Part shown: positions 1 through 6,121 of the stretch, piece after piece
How positions within the stretch are numbered: position 1 is the stretch's first letter
How the letters are laid out: each line of letters begins with the position of its first letter
NCBI GenBank assembly: GCA_904502235.1
Contig: CAJGDP010000036.1
Location: 1 to 15,644, forward strand
Source: an uncultured Bacteroidaceae bacterium
Lineage (GTDB): Bacteria; Bacteroidota; Bacteroidia; Bacteroidales; Bacteroidaceae
Reading direction: 5' to 3'
DNA: 15,644 bases
Position numbers and translations under genes: made by a program
The notes under the pieces: model-generated
What the model was told of the DNA's origin: nothing
The model's input: only the letters and a program-made list of their open reading frames with translations
The model's database searches: none

Positions 1-39
1 CTATCAAAGCCGGTTTGCATTCTCCTTTTCCAACACATG

Positions 40-122
40 TGGGCAAAGATGGATTCGAACCACCGAAGTCGAAAGACAGCAGATTTACAGTCTGCCCCAT
101 TTGGCCACTCTGGAATTTGCCC
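40..122 (-). tRNA. tRNA-Tyr (anticodon GTA)
   Basis: Read on the minus strand, the acceptor arms GGGCAAA and TTTGCCC pair over 7 bp. The anticodon stem GCAGA/TCTGC encloses the loop CTGTAAA, giving anticodon GTA. A long variable arm follows, as expected for a bacterial class II tRNA-Tyr, and then a T-arm with the TTCGAAT loop. The discriminator base is A (position 40) and CCA is not encoded. It lies 70 nt downstream of tRNA-Thr in the same orientation and probably shares its transcript. The order Thr-Tyr recalls the E. coli thrU-tyrU-glyT-thrT-tufB cluster, so tRNA-Gly, tRNA-Thr and tuf may lie beyond the left edge (inference). The first 39 bases of the window hold nothing I recognise. Confidence 0.96.
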
Positions 123-192
123 TAAATTTTGTCACTATTTCAGAAAACGCATTTGCGACCAACTTTACTTTGCAACCACCGTCTCAACGTTG

Positions 193-266
193 AGCCTCTT
201 GTCGGATTCGAACCAACGACCCCGAGATTACAAATCACGTGCTCTGGCCAACTGAGCTAAAGAGGC
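193..266 (-). tRNA. tRNA-Thr (anticodon TGT)
   Basis: On the minus strand a full cloverleaf can be drawn. The acceptor stem is GCCTCTT/AAGAGGC, the D-arm is GCTC/GAGC, the anticodon loop is TTTGTAA (anticodon TGT), and the T-arm is GTTGG-TTCGAAT-CCGAC with one G-U pair. The anticodon stem CGTGA/TCTCG contains one U-U mismatch (29-41). The discriminator base is U and CCA is not encoded. It decodes ACA and possibly other ACN threonine codons. It is the first gene of the tRNA pair and is preceded by its own promoter at 305-334. Confidence 0.95.
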
Positions 267-304
267 AACGTATTTGTGACGCCGTTACTGTCGTAAAGCG
301 AGTG

Positions 305-334
305 CAAAGGTAGGGCTTTTTTTTAAACTGCAAA
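305..334 (-). promoter_or_regulatory. Promoter of the tRNA-Thr/tRNA-Tyr unit
   Basis: On the minus strand a -33 TTTG (331-334) is followed after 18 nt by TACCTTTG (305-312). This matches the Bacteroidota housekeeping promoter TTTG-N19-TAnnTTTG with the spacer one base short. The spacer holds an A8 tract, and the flank upstream (338-361) is A/T-rich with TTTTTCGAAAAA. It lies about 38 nt ahead of the mature tRNA-Thr 5' end and downstream of the hpf terminator, so the tRNAs are probably transcribed separately from the rpsU operon. Confidence 0.75.
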
Positions 335-464
335 ACATTTTCGACTTTTTTTTTCGAAAAACATCATTTTTTGCCCGTTTTTCATCAAAAATAACCCTAA
401 AACAACCAAGATACGCCACACTCGCCTTTTTTCTACTATTAAAAAAAGAAGCACAAAAAGCGAC

Positions 465-498
465 AAAATAAAAAAGCAGCCACCCCAGGGGTGGCTGC
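465..498 (-). terminator. Intrinsic terminator of the rpsU-xerC-hpf operon
   Basis: The arms gcagccacccc (476-486) and ggggtggctgc (488-498) are perfect 11-bp inverted repeats around a single base. On the minus strand they are followed by TTTTTTATTTTG (about 464-475). A GC-rich stem plus a U-tract 26 nt after the hpf stop codon is a classical Rho-independent terminator and separates the operon from the tRNA unit. The innermost pairs must open to make a feasible loop. Confidence 0.9.
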
Positions 499-524
499 CA
501 ATATCTTACCTGTTAAGGGATTTA

Positions 525-812
525 TCACTTATTGCGGTTCTTTTCCAATCGAACCTTTACTGCGTCAATTGCACCAAGAAGTGCATCCTCGAAAGTATCG
601 CATGTCTTTGATGCAAAAACCTCGCCGCTACCGGTATTCAGACGCAATGCAACCTCCTTGTTGTTTGCTGTTTCGGGCTTAACCAACTTCATTGCCACCT
701 CAAGAGATGTTGCACCTTCGCAAAGTTTCTCAAGCTTCGCAACTTTTTTCTCAACAAATTCCATCAACTGCTGTGATGCGTCGAAATGAACAGATTGAAT
801 TCTTGTTACCAT
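525..812 (-). CDS. hpf: Ribosome hibernation promoting factor, short HPF/RaiA family
   Basis: The 95-residue protein MVTRIQSVHFDAS...EKNRNK has the sigma-54 modulation/S30EA fold pattern: beta strand, long helix (FVEKKVAKLEKL), strands, then a second helix near the C terminus. HPF binds the 30S decoding centre and silences ribosomes in stationary phase. The length fits the short form, without the dimerising C-terminal domain of long HPF. The start at 812 is chosen over an in-frame TTG at 818 because a perfect AGGAGG (820-825) sits 7 nt before this ATG. It is the last gene of the rpsU-xerC-hpf operon, 23 nt after xerC, and is followed by a strong terminator. Such a strong SD is exceptional here (see findings). 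Confidence 0.93.
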   Translation of the reverse strand: MVTRIQSVHFDASQQLMEFVEKKVAKLEKLCEGATSLEVAMKLVKPETANNKEVALRLNTGSGEVFASKTCDTFEDALLGAIDAVKVRLEKNRNK

Positions 813-819
813 AATCAAA

Positions 820-825
820 CCTCCT
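820..825 (-). promoter_or_regulatory. Shine-Dalgarno AGGAGG of hpf
   Basis: On the minus strand AGGAGG precedes the hpf ATG by 7 nt, ideal spacing for pairing with the 16S 3' end. It decides the start at 812. No other gene in the window has a match of this quality at proper spacing; most leaders are A-rich and SD-less, as is usual in Bacteroidota. Confidence 0.85.
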
Positions 826-835
826 ATATTTAAAG

Positions 836-1723
836 TTAGTTACTACCGGCTCTTGGATGAGCCTTTTTATAAAACTTTTTCAGTTCTTCAAATGTAAGAT
901 GGGTATAAACTTCGGTTGTAGCCAGACGTTCATGTCCCAGAAGTTCCTTAACAACCCCAATCTCGGCATCATTGTTCAGCATTGCTGTCGCAAAGGAGTG
1001 GCGCAGCACATGCGGACTCTTTTTTCCGACTGACGTTACTGCCGACAACTTCTCGCGCACCATGCGGTATACCAGAGATTGCGAAACCCTTTCCCCACTG
1101 CGGGTGAGAAAAAGCGCAGAGGATTGCGGAGAAAAAGCAGAACGTTGCTCAAGATAATTCTCCATCTCCTTTTTCATCTCAGCACCGAAAGGAACCATAC
1201 GTTCCTTACTACGTTTTCCGAATACTTTGATTACCGAACGTTCCATATCGACATCACCCACATCAAGTCCGATAAGTTCAGAAAGACGCATTCCTGTTGA
1301 ATAGAAACACATAATCATCATCCTGTCGCGACAGGATTCGTATCCTTCGCCAAAAGAGAGTTCGTCGAGCAGATAGTCCATATCCTCCTCTTTTACAAAA
1401 GTTGGAAGTCTTTTTCTTTGCTTGGGGTTTTTCAAAGATATTGCAGGATTGACATCCACATGCCCCTCTCTGCGCAGATAGTCGAAGAAAGCACGCAGGG
1501 CACTCATCTTACGCGACACAGACGAAGGCGCCGCACCATCATCGGCAAGTTCCACCATCCAGCCACGTACCAGGTCGGCATCGACATCCGGAAACGACAA
1601 AGACTCATCCACACCGGCAAGATAATCCTGAAAGGAGCGAAGATCGTTCGCATACGCTCTGAGCGTATGTTGCGAGTAATTCTTTTCAACCCTCAAGAAA
1701 CCGATGAATGAGTCTATAAACAT
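836..1723 (-). CDS. xerC: Tyrosine recombinase XerC
   Basis: This 295-residue protein has a SAM-like N-terminal core-binding domain (about 1-90) and a tyrosine-recombinase catalytic domain. The full catalytic set is visible: R146 (STGMRLSEL), K170 (VFGKRSKE), H238 and R241 (HVLRHSFA), H264 (LLGHERLATT) and the nucleophile Y273 (EVYTHL). Xer recombinases resolve chromosome dimers at dif near the terminus, usually as a XerC/XerD pair; a xerD is also in this window. The name XerC rather than XerD is inferred from the rpsU-xerC-hpf context familiar from Bacteroides. The start at 1723 (MFIDSFIGFL) fits the family best. An upstream in-frame ATG at 1744 would add seven residues but lies in the loop of a strong hairpin (1725-1759). 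The gene follows rpsU in the operon. Confidence 0.9.
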   Translation of the reverse strand: MFIDSFIGFLRVEKNYSQHTLRAYANDLRSFQDYLAGVDESLSFPDVDADLVRGWMVELADDGAAPSSVSRKMSALRAFFDYLRREGHVDVNPAISLKNPKQRKRLPTFVKEEDMDYLLDELSFGEGYESCRDRMMIMCFYSTGMRLSELIGLDVGDVDMERSVIKVFGKRSKERMVPFGAEMKKEMENYLEQRSAFSPQSSALFLTRSGERVSQSLVYRMVREKLSAVTSVGKKSPHVLRHSFATAMLNNDAEIGVVKELLGHERLATTEVYTHLTFEELKKFYKKAHPRAGSN

Positions 1724-1724
1724 A

Positions 1725-1759
1725 ATTCGTTGCCGCAAGTTCATCTTACGGCAACGAAT
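1725..1759 (-). promoter_or_regulatory. 15-bp RNA hairpin at the rpsU/xerC junction
   Basis: Arms 1725-1739 (attcgttgccgcaag) and 1745-1759 (cttacggcaacgaat) are inverted repeats. In minus-strand RNA all 15 positions pair, one as G-U, around the five-base loop AUGAA. No U-tract follows, so it is not a standard terminator. The xerC ATG at 1723 begins one base after the stem, and the alternative in-frame ATG (1744) is the first three bases of the loop. It could act as a processing or stability element or restrain xerC translation relative to rpsU; the function is inference. Confidence 0.65.
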
Positions 1760-1799
1760 ATAAATCAGATTAAATTAAAAAACAAGAAAACTACGGAAA

Positions 1800-1991
1800 T
1801 TATTCCTCGTTAGCACGAAGTTTCTGTACGTAGATAGCGTGTTCCATCTTCAATCTCTTAAGCACTGAAGGCTTATCGAACTGCTGACGTGCGCGCAACT
1901 CTTTAACTACACCGGTTTTCTCGAATTTTCTCTTGAATTTTTTGAGAGCTCTTTCAATGTTCTCGCCCTCTTTAACAGGTACTACAATCAT
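1800..1991 (-). CDS. rpsU: 30S ribosomal protein bS21
   Basis: This 63-residue basic protein (MIVVPVKEGENIERALKKF...) matches bS21 along its length, including the typical VKEGENIERALKKFKRK start and a charged C terminus. bS21 sits on the 30S platform by the 16S 3' end. In Bacteroidota it has been reported, in Flavobacterium johnsoniae, to help hide the anti-SD. It is the first gene of the rpsU-xerC-hpf operon and has a strong promoter at 2046-2076. The only SD-like bases, AGGA, lie one base from the ATG, too close to work normally. About 50 nt of A/T-rich leader separate promoter and start codon. Confidence 0.97.
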   Translation of the reverse strand: MIVVPVKEGENIERALKKFKRKFEKTGVVKELRARQQFDKPSVLKRLKMEHAIYVQKLRANEE

Positions 1992-2045
1992 TTCCTATTT
2001 TATTTATTTAGTTTATATTATTATCACTTTACACAAAATGCGGTG

Positions 2046-2076
2046 CAAAATTAGACACATTTTCTTAATCAACAAA
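2046..2076 (-). promoter_or_regulatory. Promoter of the rpsU-xerC-hpf operon
   Basis: On the minus strand TTTG (2073-2076), a 19-nt spacer and TAATTTTG (2046-2053) match the Bacteroidota promoter TTTG-N19-TAnnTTTG exactly. Transcription should start near 2040, giving an A/T-rich leader of about 50 nt before rpsU. The remaining sequence up to 2192 is A/T-rich, and I see no other element in it. Confidence 0.8.
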
Positions 2077-2192
2077 ACATTTGCACCTTTTTTTGCTAAA
2101 AAAGTTTCTATTCACCAGGTTTCAGGCAAGACACAGCCATTGAATACACACAACTATACCTTATTAATATAAACTATACAAGAATAAGAAAA

Positions 2193-2414
2193 TCATGCAC
2201 CCTTCTCTATAATCTCTACAGCACGTTCCTTGTCCTTTTCATCAACAACCACAAGAACATCCCCCGCAGTTGAAGAATAGGGAGAAGTTACTGCGCCAAT
2301 AGATTCATCAATCACTGCACACGGGATAGCATTTGCATCCAACAATCCCTTGATAACCTCGGCTTGCCACATACTTCCGGCATAAACCTCTACAAGTTTT
2401 TCCTTTGTTGACAT
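2193..2414 (-). CDS. DUF2007 family small protein
   Basis: The 73-residue protein MSTKEKLVEVYAGSMWQAEV... resembles the DUF2007 'putative signal transducing protein' family. It has a beta strand, a helix with W-x-A-E-x-I-x-x-L-L, a variable loop, a strand (GDVLVVVDE) and a C-terminal helix (KERAVEII), a small ferredoxin-like fold. It has no signal peptide or membrane segment, so it is probably cytosolic. Its molecular function is unknown. It lies upstream of rpsU in the same direction, but the rpsU promoter lies between them and no terminator is evident, so some read-through is possible. No convincing -33/-7 pair is visible in front of it; TATATTAG on the minus strand (about 2485-2492) is only a weak candidate. 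Confidence 0.8.
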   Translation of the reverse strand: MSTKEKLVEVYAGSMWQAEVIKGLLDANAIPCAVIDESIGAVTSPYSSTAGDVLVVVDEKDKERAVEIIEKGA

Positions 2415-2574
2415 AATGGATCGGTTTTAGTTTATAACACAATAAGCAACACCTTTGTTGAAAGCAAGAGCCATACAACAGCACTAATATACGAATTTAG
2501 AGCACAAGAAAAAAATATTACGGTATAATTCACAAAAAATGAGAAAAAAACGAGTTTCATTCGCTCTTTATAGT

Positions 2575-2582
2575 TACATTTG
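2575..2582 (+). promoter_or_regulatory. Probable -7 element of the frr-rsgA promoter
   Basis: TACATTTG fits the Bacteroidota -7 consensus TAnnTTTG. The -33 is poor: only TTTC at 2555-2558, 16 nt upstream. Transcription would start around 2586-2589, which is where the ATG of a possible leaderless short ORF lies (2588). The rest of the 248-base gap between the divergent DUF2007 gene and frr is A/T-rich without other clear elements. Confidence 0.5.
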
Positions 2583-2587
2583 CAATA

Positions 2588-2659
2588 ATGGAAAACTATG
2601 GTGCGCCACAAGAGCCTACTCTTACCGCACCGTTATTAATGAAACAATTTAACAACTAG
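2588..2659 (+). CDS. Possible 23-codon upstream ORF ahead of frr
   Basis: The ORF reads MENYGAPQEPTLTAPLLMKQ plus three residues (FNN) and stops at TAG, 3 nt before the frr ATG in the same frame. Its ATG is only 5 nt after the putative -7 element, so a transcript from there would be leaderless or nearly so. It could be a leader peptide coupling to frr, a remnant of a longer gene, or chance. I do not recognise the peptide. Confidence 0.25.
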   Translation: MENYGAPQEPTLTAPLLMKQFNN

Positions 2660-2662
2660 ATT

Positions 2663-3223
2663 ATGATAGACGTAAAAGCATGCTTAAACGAAGCTGAAGA
2701 GATGATGCAGATGACAATAATGCATCTCGAAGAAGAGTATTCACACATTCGCGCAGGTAAGGCAAACGTACACATCCTCGACTGTGTAAGAGTAAGTTCT
2801 TATGGTTCAGAGATGCCTTTGAACAACGTAGCCACAATCACTACCCCCGACCTCCGCACCATTGCAATCAAGCCATGGGACAAGAACATGATTGCTCCAA
2901 TTGAAAAGGCAATCATCGACTCTCCTGTAGGAATCATGCCTGCCAACAACGGCGAGGTAATCATCATTGCAATTCCACCTTTGACCGGTGAGCGCAGAAA
3001 GGATCTCGTGAAACAGTGTTCACACGAACTCGAGACAGCAAAGATAAGCATCCGCAACGCACGTCGCGACGGTATCGACACTCTCAAGAAATCGGTTAAG
3101 GACGGTACACCCGAAGACGTAGCAAAGGACGGCGAGGAGAGCTTGCAGAAAATCCACGACAAGTACATCAAGAGAGCCGAAGAGATTTTCGCAGCCAAGG
3201 AAAAGGAAATCATGACCGTTTAA
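2663..3223 (+). CDS. frr: Ribosome recycling factor
   Basis: This 186-residue protein has the usual RRF length (about 185). The three-helix-bundle domain I and the inserted beta-rich domain II are recognisable from IRAGKANVHILD, YGSEMPLNNVATITTPD, the conserved GEVIIIAIPPLTGERRKDLVK segment, and the C-terminal helix ending KYIKRAEEIFAAKEKEIMTV. RRF and EF-G split post-termination 70S ribosomes. No SD precedes the ATG; the leader is A-rich (aacaactagattATG). rsgA follows after 11 nt and is probably co-transcribed. In many Bacteroidota pyrH precedes frr; here it does not. Confidence 0.97.
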   Translation: MIDVKACLNEAEEMMQMTIMHLEEEYSHIRAGKANVHILDCVRVSSYGSEMPLNNVATITTPDLRTIAIKPWDKNMIAPIEKAIIDSPVGIMPANNGEVIIIAIPPLTGERRKDLVKQCSHELETAKISIRNARRDGIDTLKKSVKDGTPEDVAKDGEESLQKIHDKYIKRAEEIFAAKEKEIMTV

Positions 3224-3234
3224 TACCGGTATAA

Positions 3235-4167
3235 GTGCAGGGAACAGTTGTAAAAAGTTCAGGAAGTGTCTATGGCGTACGCGCCGTGGACGGCACTCTT
3301 GTGGATTGCAGGGTAAAGGGCAATTTCCGTTTGAAAGGAATAAGGAGCACAAACCCCGTTGCCGTGGGCGACAATGTTGTCTTTGACATGCGCGAGGACG
3401 GCACTGCATATATCGTGGATATACTTGAGAGAAAGAACTATATAGTGCGCAAAGCATCTAACCTCTCAAAGCAATCACATATACTTGCCGCCAACCTTGA
3501 CCTCTGCTTTCTTATTGTAACAATAAGTCACCCCACCACAGCAACAACCTTCATCGACCGCTTTCTTGCATCTGCCGAGGCATACCGAGTACCCGTTGCT
3601 ATTGTATTCAACAAAACCGACCTTTACAACGAGGCGGAGCGCGAAGAGCTTGAATACCTTACTGCACTATACGAAAGCATAGGATACCGTTGCCTGCATA
3701 CATGTGCAATAAACAGCCAAGGAATAGATGCCCTGAAAGAGATGATGCAGGGAAAAGTATCGCTCTTTGCCGGCAATTCAGGAGTGGGAAAATCGAGCCT
3801 TGTAAACGCATTGGCCCCACAGATTGCAGCCAAGGTGGGCGAGATATCAAAGACGCACGATACAGGAATGCACACCACTACATACACCGAAATGTTCGAG
3901 TTCATGCCCGAAAGCTATATAGTTGACACTCCGGGCGTGAAAGGATTCGGAACATTCGACATGGAAGTGGAGGAGATTTCCCACTACTTTGTGGAATTCT
4001 TCGAACTCTCAAAGGACTGTCGCTACGGCAACTGCACGCACACCCACGAACCGGGATGCGCCGTTCTGGAAGCTCTCGAAAGAGGAGAAGTAGCCCCGTC
4101 GCGATACCAATCCTATCTGAGCATGCTCGACGATAAAGAGGAAGGTAAATACAGGGAATCGCAATAA
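3235..4167 (+). CDS. rsgA: Small ribosomal subunit biogenesis GTPase RsgA
   Basis: The 310-residue protein has an N-terminal OB fold (about 1-70) and a circularly permuted GTPase domain: G4 NKTD (126-129) comes before the P-loop GNSGVGKS (180-187) and G3 DTPG (231-234). It ends with the C-terminal zinc site C262-X4-C267-X-H269-X5-C275. RsgA checks late 30S assembly and releases RbfA in E. coli; an rbfA is encoded 4.4 kb away. The start is a GTG immediately after an in-frame TAA (3232-3234), so no earlier start exists; the next Met is too far inside. It follows frr by 11 nt and ends before a bidirectional terminator. Confidence 0.95.
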   Translation: MQGTVVKSSGSVYGVRAVDGTLVDCRVKGNFRLKGIRSTNPVAVGDNVVFDMREDGTAYIVDILERKNYIVRKASNLSKQSHILAANLDLCFLIVTISHPTTATTFIDRFLASAEAYRVPVAIVFNKTDLYNEAEREELEYLTALYESIGYRCLHTCAINSQGIDALKEMMQGKVSLFAGNSGVGKSSLVNALAPQIAAKVGEISKTHDTGMHTTTYTEMFEFMPESYIVDTPGVKGFGTFDMEVEEISHYFVEFFELSKDCRYGNCTHTHEPGCAVLEALERGEVAPSRYQSYLSMLDDKEEGKYRESQ

Positions 4168-4172
4168 AGACA

Positions 4173-4212
4173 AAAAAAATAACTTCAACCTCGCGGTTGA
4201 AGTTATTTTTTT
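4173..4212. terminator. Bidirectional terminator between rsgA and asd
   Basis: Perfect 18-bp arms, 4173-4190 and 4195-4212, enclose the loop TCGC. The inner part is GC-containing (taacttcaacc/ggttgaagtta) and the outer part is A7/T7, so each strand reads stem then U-tract. It lies between the convergent stops of rsgA (4167) and asd (4227). Confidence 0.92.
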
Positions 4213-4226
4213 CTATGATTTCATCA

Positions 4227-5234
4227 TTATTTCTGTGGATGAGCGATAAGATACTCGGCAATCTGCACTGCATTGAGAGCAGCGCCCTTCTTGATCTGGT
4301 CACCTACAATCCACATGAGTATACCATTGGGATTTGTGATATCCTTGCGGATACGTCCTACATATACAGGATCCTGACCAGCCAGGAACAGAGGCATTGG
4401 ATATACCTTCTCTTCGGGATTGTCCATAAGGATAAGACCTTCGCCCTCGGCGATTGCACAACGAACCTCCTCTATACACAAAGGACGCTCTGTCTCGATC
4501 CACAACGACTGTGAGTGTGAACGCAAGGCAGGAACACGTACGCACTGTGCACTTACCTCGATGTCGCTATGCATAATCTTGCGTGTCTCGTTGTACATCT
4601 TCATCTCCTCCTTGGTGTAACCGTTGTCGGTGAACACATCAATCTGAGGAATCACGTTGAAAGCCAATTGGTAAGCAAACTTCTCCACTGTAGGCTCCTC
4701 ACCTGCGAGCACCTGACGGTACTGCTCATAGAGTTCAGCCATGGCAGCAGCGCCTGCACCGCTGGCAGCCTGGTATGTAGAAGAGTGTACTCGCTTGATA
4801 TGCGAAAGATTCTCGATAGCCTTGAGAGCCACAACCATCTGTATTGTTGTACAGTTGGGGTTCGCAATGATACCACGTGGACGGTTGTATGCATCGGTAG
4901 GGTTAACCTCGGGAACCACCAAAGGAACATCGTTGTCCATACGGAACGCGCTTGAGTTATCGATCATAACGGCACCATGCTTTGTAATGGTCTCGGCAAA
5001 CTCCTTTGACACACTGCCACCTGCCGAAACAAATGCATAGTCAATACCCATGAAGTCGTCGTTATGTTTAAGTTCCTTGACTACATAATCCACACCACGG
5101 AAGTTATATACCTGACCTGCACTGCGAGCCGAGCCGAAAAGCACCAACTCATCAAGAGGAAAATTTCTCTCGTCGAGGACACGAAGGAACTCCTGTCCCA
5201 CCGCTCCACTTACACCTACGATTGCGATTCTCAT
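4227..5234 (-). CDS. asd: Aspartate-semialdehyde dehydrogenase
   Basis: The enzyme reduces aspartyl phosphate to aspartate semialdehyde with NADPH, the branch point to lysine/diaminopimelate, threonine, methionine and isoleucine. The 335-residue protein has an N-terminal NADP-binding Rossmann motif (VGVSGAVGQE, residues 7-16), the nucleophile C128 in NPNCTT, the acceptor-binding VPEVN segment, and the catalytic histidine H240 in RVPALRSHSQS. Its length and motifs fit the ASADH type common in Bacteroidota and Gram-positives. It is a single gene facing rsgA. The minus-strand leader has TAATTTTG (5313-5320), a plausible -7, but no good -33. No SD is present. Confidence 0.96.
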   Translation of the reverse strand: MRIAIVGVSGAVGQEFLRVLDERNFPLDELVLFGSARSAGQVYNFRGVDYVVKELKHNDDFMGIDYAFVSAGGSVSKEFAETITKHGAVMIDNSSAFRMDNDVPLVVPEVNPTDAYNRPRGIIANPNCTTIQMVVALKAIENLSHIKRVHSSTYQAASGAGAAAMAELYEQYRQVLAGEEPTVEKFAYQLAFNVIPQIDVFTDNGYTKEEMKMYNETRKIMHSDIEVSAQCVRVPALRSHSQSLWIETERPLCIEEVRCAIAEGEGLILMDNPEEKVYPMPLFLAGQDPVYVGRIRKDITNPNGILMWIVGDQIKKGAALNAVQIAEYLIAHPQK

Positions 5235-5312
5235 TGTTATATACTGTTTGTTTTATATTTCAGAAACAACGGTGCACAGCCTCCTAAATGCGACAGACAC
5301 CGAATTCGTGTG

Positions 5313-5320
5313 CAAAATTA
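5313..5320 (-). promoter_or_regulatory. Candidate -7 element of asd
   Basis: On the minus strand TAATTTTG fits TAnnTTTG and would give a leader of about 70 nt. No TTTG is found 17-21 nt upstream; the nearest imperfect match (ATTG, 5347-5350) is 26 nt away. The support is therefore moderate to weak. Confidence 0.4.
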
Positions 5321-5365
5321 CTTAAAAATTAGATATTTATACACCGCAATGGCTATTTTTTTGTA

Positions 5366-5390
5366 CTTTAGCGGATAGAAACCGCTAAAG
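5366..5390. repeat. Inverted repeat over the tcdA promoter/start region
   Basis: The arms ctttagcgg (5366-5374) and ccgctaaag (5382-5390) are perfect 9-bp inverted repeats around a 7-nt centre. The left arm overlaps TACTTTAG (5364-5371), a degenerate -7 box, and the right arm ends 23 nt before the tcdA ATG. No U-tract follows on either strand, so it is not a terminator. It could be an operator or a 5'-UTR hairpin. Confidence 0.5.
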
Positions 5391-5413
5391 CGAATACGAT
5401 ATCGGAACATTCT

Positions 5414-6121
5414 ATGGCAAAAAACTGGTTACAACGTGGCGAACTGCTGCTTGGCGAAGATAAGCAGAAAAGGCTCAAGGAGTCGCACATGCTCATTGTC
5501 GGATTGGGCGGAGTGGGCTCATGGGCAGCCGAGATGCTATGCCGTGCAGGAGTAGGAACATTCACAATCATAGACGCTGACGTTGTTGACGTAACGAACA
5601 TCAACCGCCAGATGCCGGCATTGGCCTGCAATGTAGGGAAACCCAAATGCGACATTGTTGCAGAGCGCATGCGTGCCATAAACCCGGAAGTGACAGTACA
5701 CGTAAAACAGATATTCATTGATGCGGAAAACATTGTACCGCTATTCAACGAAAACAGTTTCGACTTTGTTGTAGATGCCATAGATACCCTTGAGCCCAAG
5801 GGAGCATTGATAAGGATGTGCTGGGAGCGTGGAATAAAGATTATTTCGAGCATGGGAGCAGGTGCCAAGGCAAATCTTGCCGACATACGCACCGGTGACC
5901 TGTGGAAAAGCGAACACTGCACATTGGCAAAGAATGTACGACGTCTGTTGCGCGACTGGCGTGGCAAGTACAAGTTGCATGTAATATACAGCATGGAGCA
6001 ACCACGCAAGGAGGCTATACAGCCCAACCCCGAGGGGGGCAAACCAATAATAGGTTCGCTTGCATACTTTACCGCAACATTCGGTTGCTACATGGCAGAA
6101 TATGTAATAAAAGAGATATGA
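5414..6121 (+). CDS. tcdA: tRNA threonylcarbamoyladenosine dehydratase (TcdA/CsdL, ThiF/E1-like)
   Basis: The 235-residue protein is a ThiF/MoeB/E1-like adenylating enzyme. GLGGVGSWAAEMLCRAGVG (30-48) binds the ATP phosphates, D54 and the DVTNINRQ segment (59-66) follow, and GKPKCD and DAIDT occupy the usual later positions. The C-terminal SMEQPRKE and GSLAYFTATFGCYMAEY favour TcdA over ThiF or MoeB. TcdA uses ATP to cyclise t6A at position 37 of ANN-decoding tRNAs to ct6A. The protein is slightly shorter than E. coli TcdA (268). It is the first gene of an operon: its TGA overlaps the lolD ATG (ATGA). A tRNA-Thr that should carry t6A is in the same window, probably by coincidence. Confidence 0.92.
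   Translation: MAKNWLQRGELLLGEDKQKRLKESHMLIVGLGGVGSWAAEMLCRAGVGTFTIIDADVVDVTNINRQMPALACNVGKPKCDIVAERMRAINPEVTVHVKQIFIDAENIVPLFNENSFDFVVDAIDTLEPKGALIRMCWERGIKIISSMGAGAKANLADIRTGDLWKSEHCTLAKNVRRLLRDWRGKYKLHVIYSMEQPRKEAIQPNPEGGKPIIGSLAYFTATFGCYMAEYVIKEI

Noticed and set aside
37..255. 72-codon plus-strand ORF across the start of the window
   Set aside because: It overlaps both tRNA genes on the opposite strand; the coding appearance is an artefact of the tRNA sequences.
350..361. Palindrome TTTTTCGAAAAA upstream of the tRNA promoter
   Set aside because: It is short and made of homopolymer runs in an A/T-rich stretch; more likely an UP-like A/T region than an operator.
813..818. TTG start for hpf two codons upstream
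   Set aside because: AGGAGG is 7 nt from the ATG at 812 but only 1 nt from the TTG, so the ATG is the start.
1725..1759. The rpsU/xerC hairpin as an intrinsic terminator or dif site
   Set aside because: There is no U-tract on either strand, and the arms and spacer do not have the 11-6-11 layout of a dif site.
5368..6042. 224-codon minus-strand ORF
   Set aside because: It is a shadow of tcdA, whose product has clear E1-like motifs; the reverse translation shows no family features.
5902..6117. N-terminal extension of the LolD reading frame
   Set aside because: It lies entirely within tcdA; the family begins at MIRIENL and the ATGA overlap at 6118 gives a natural start.
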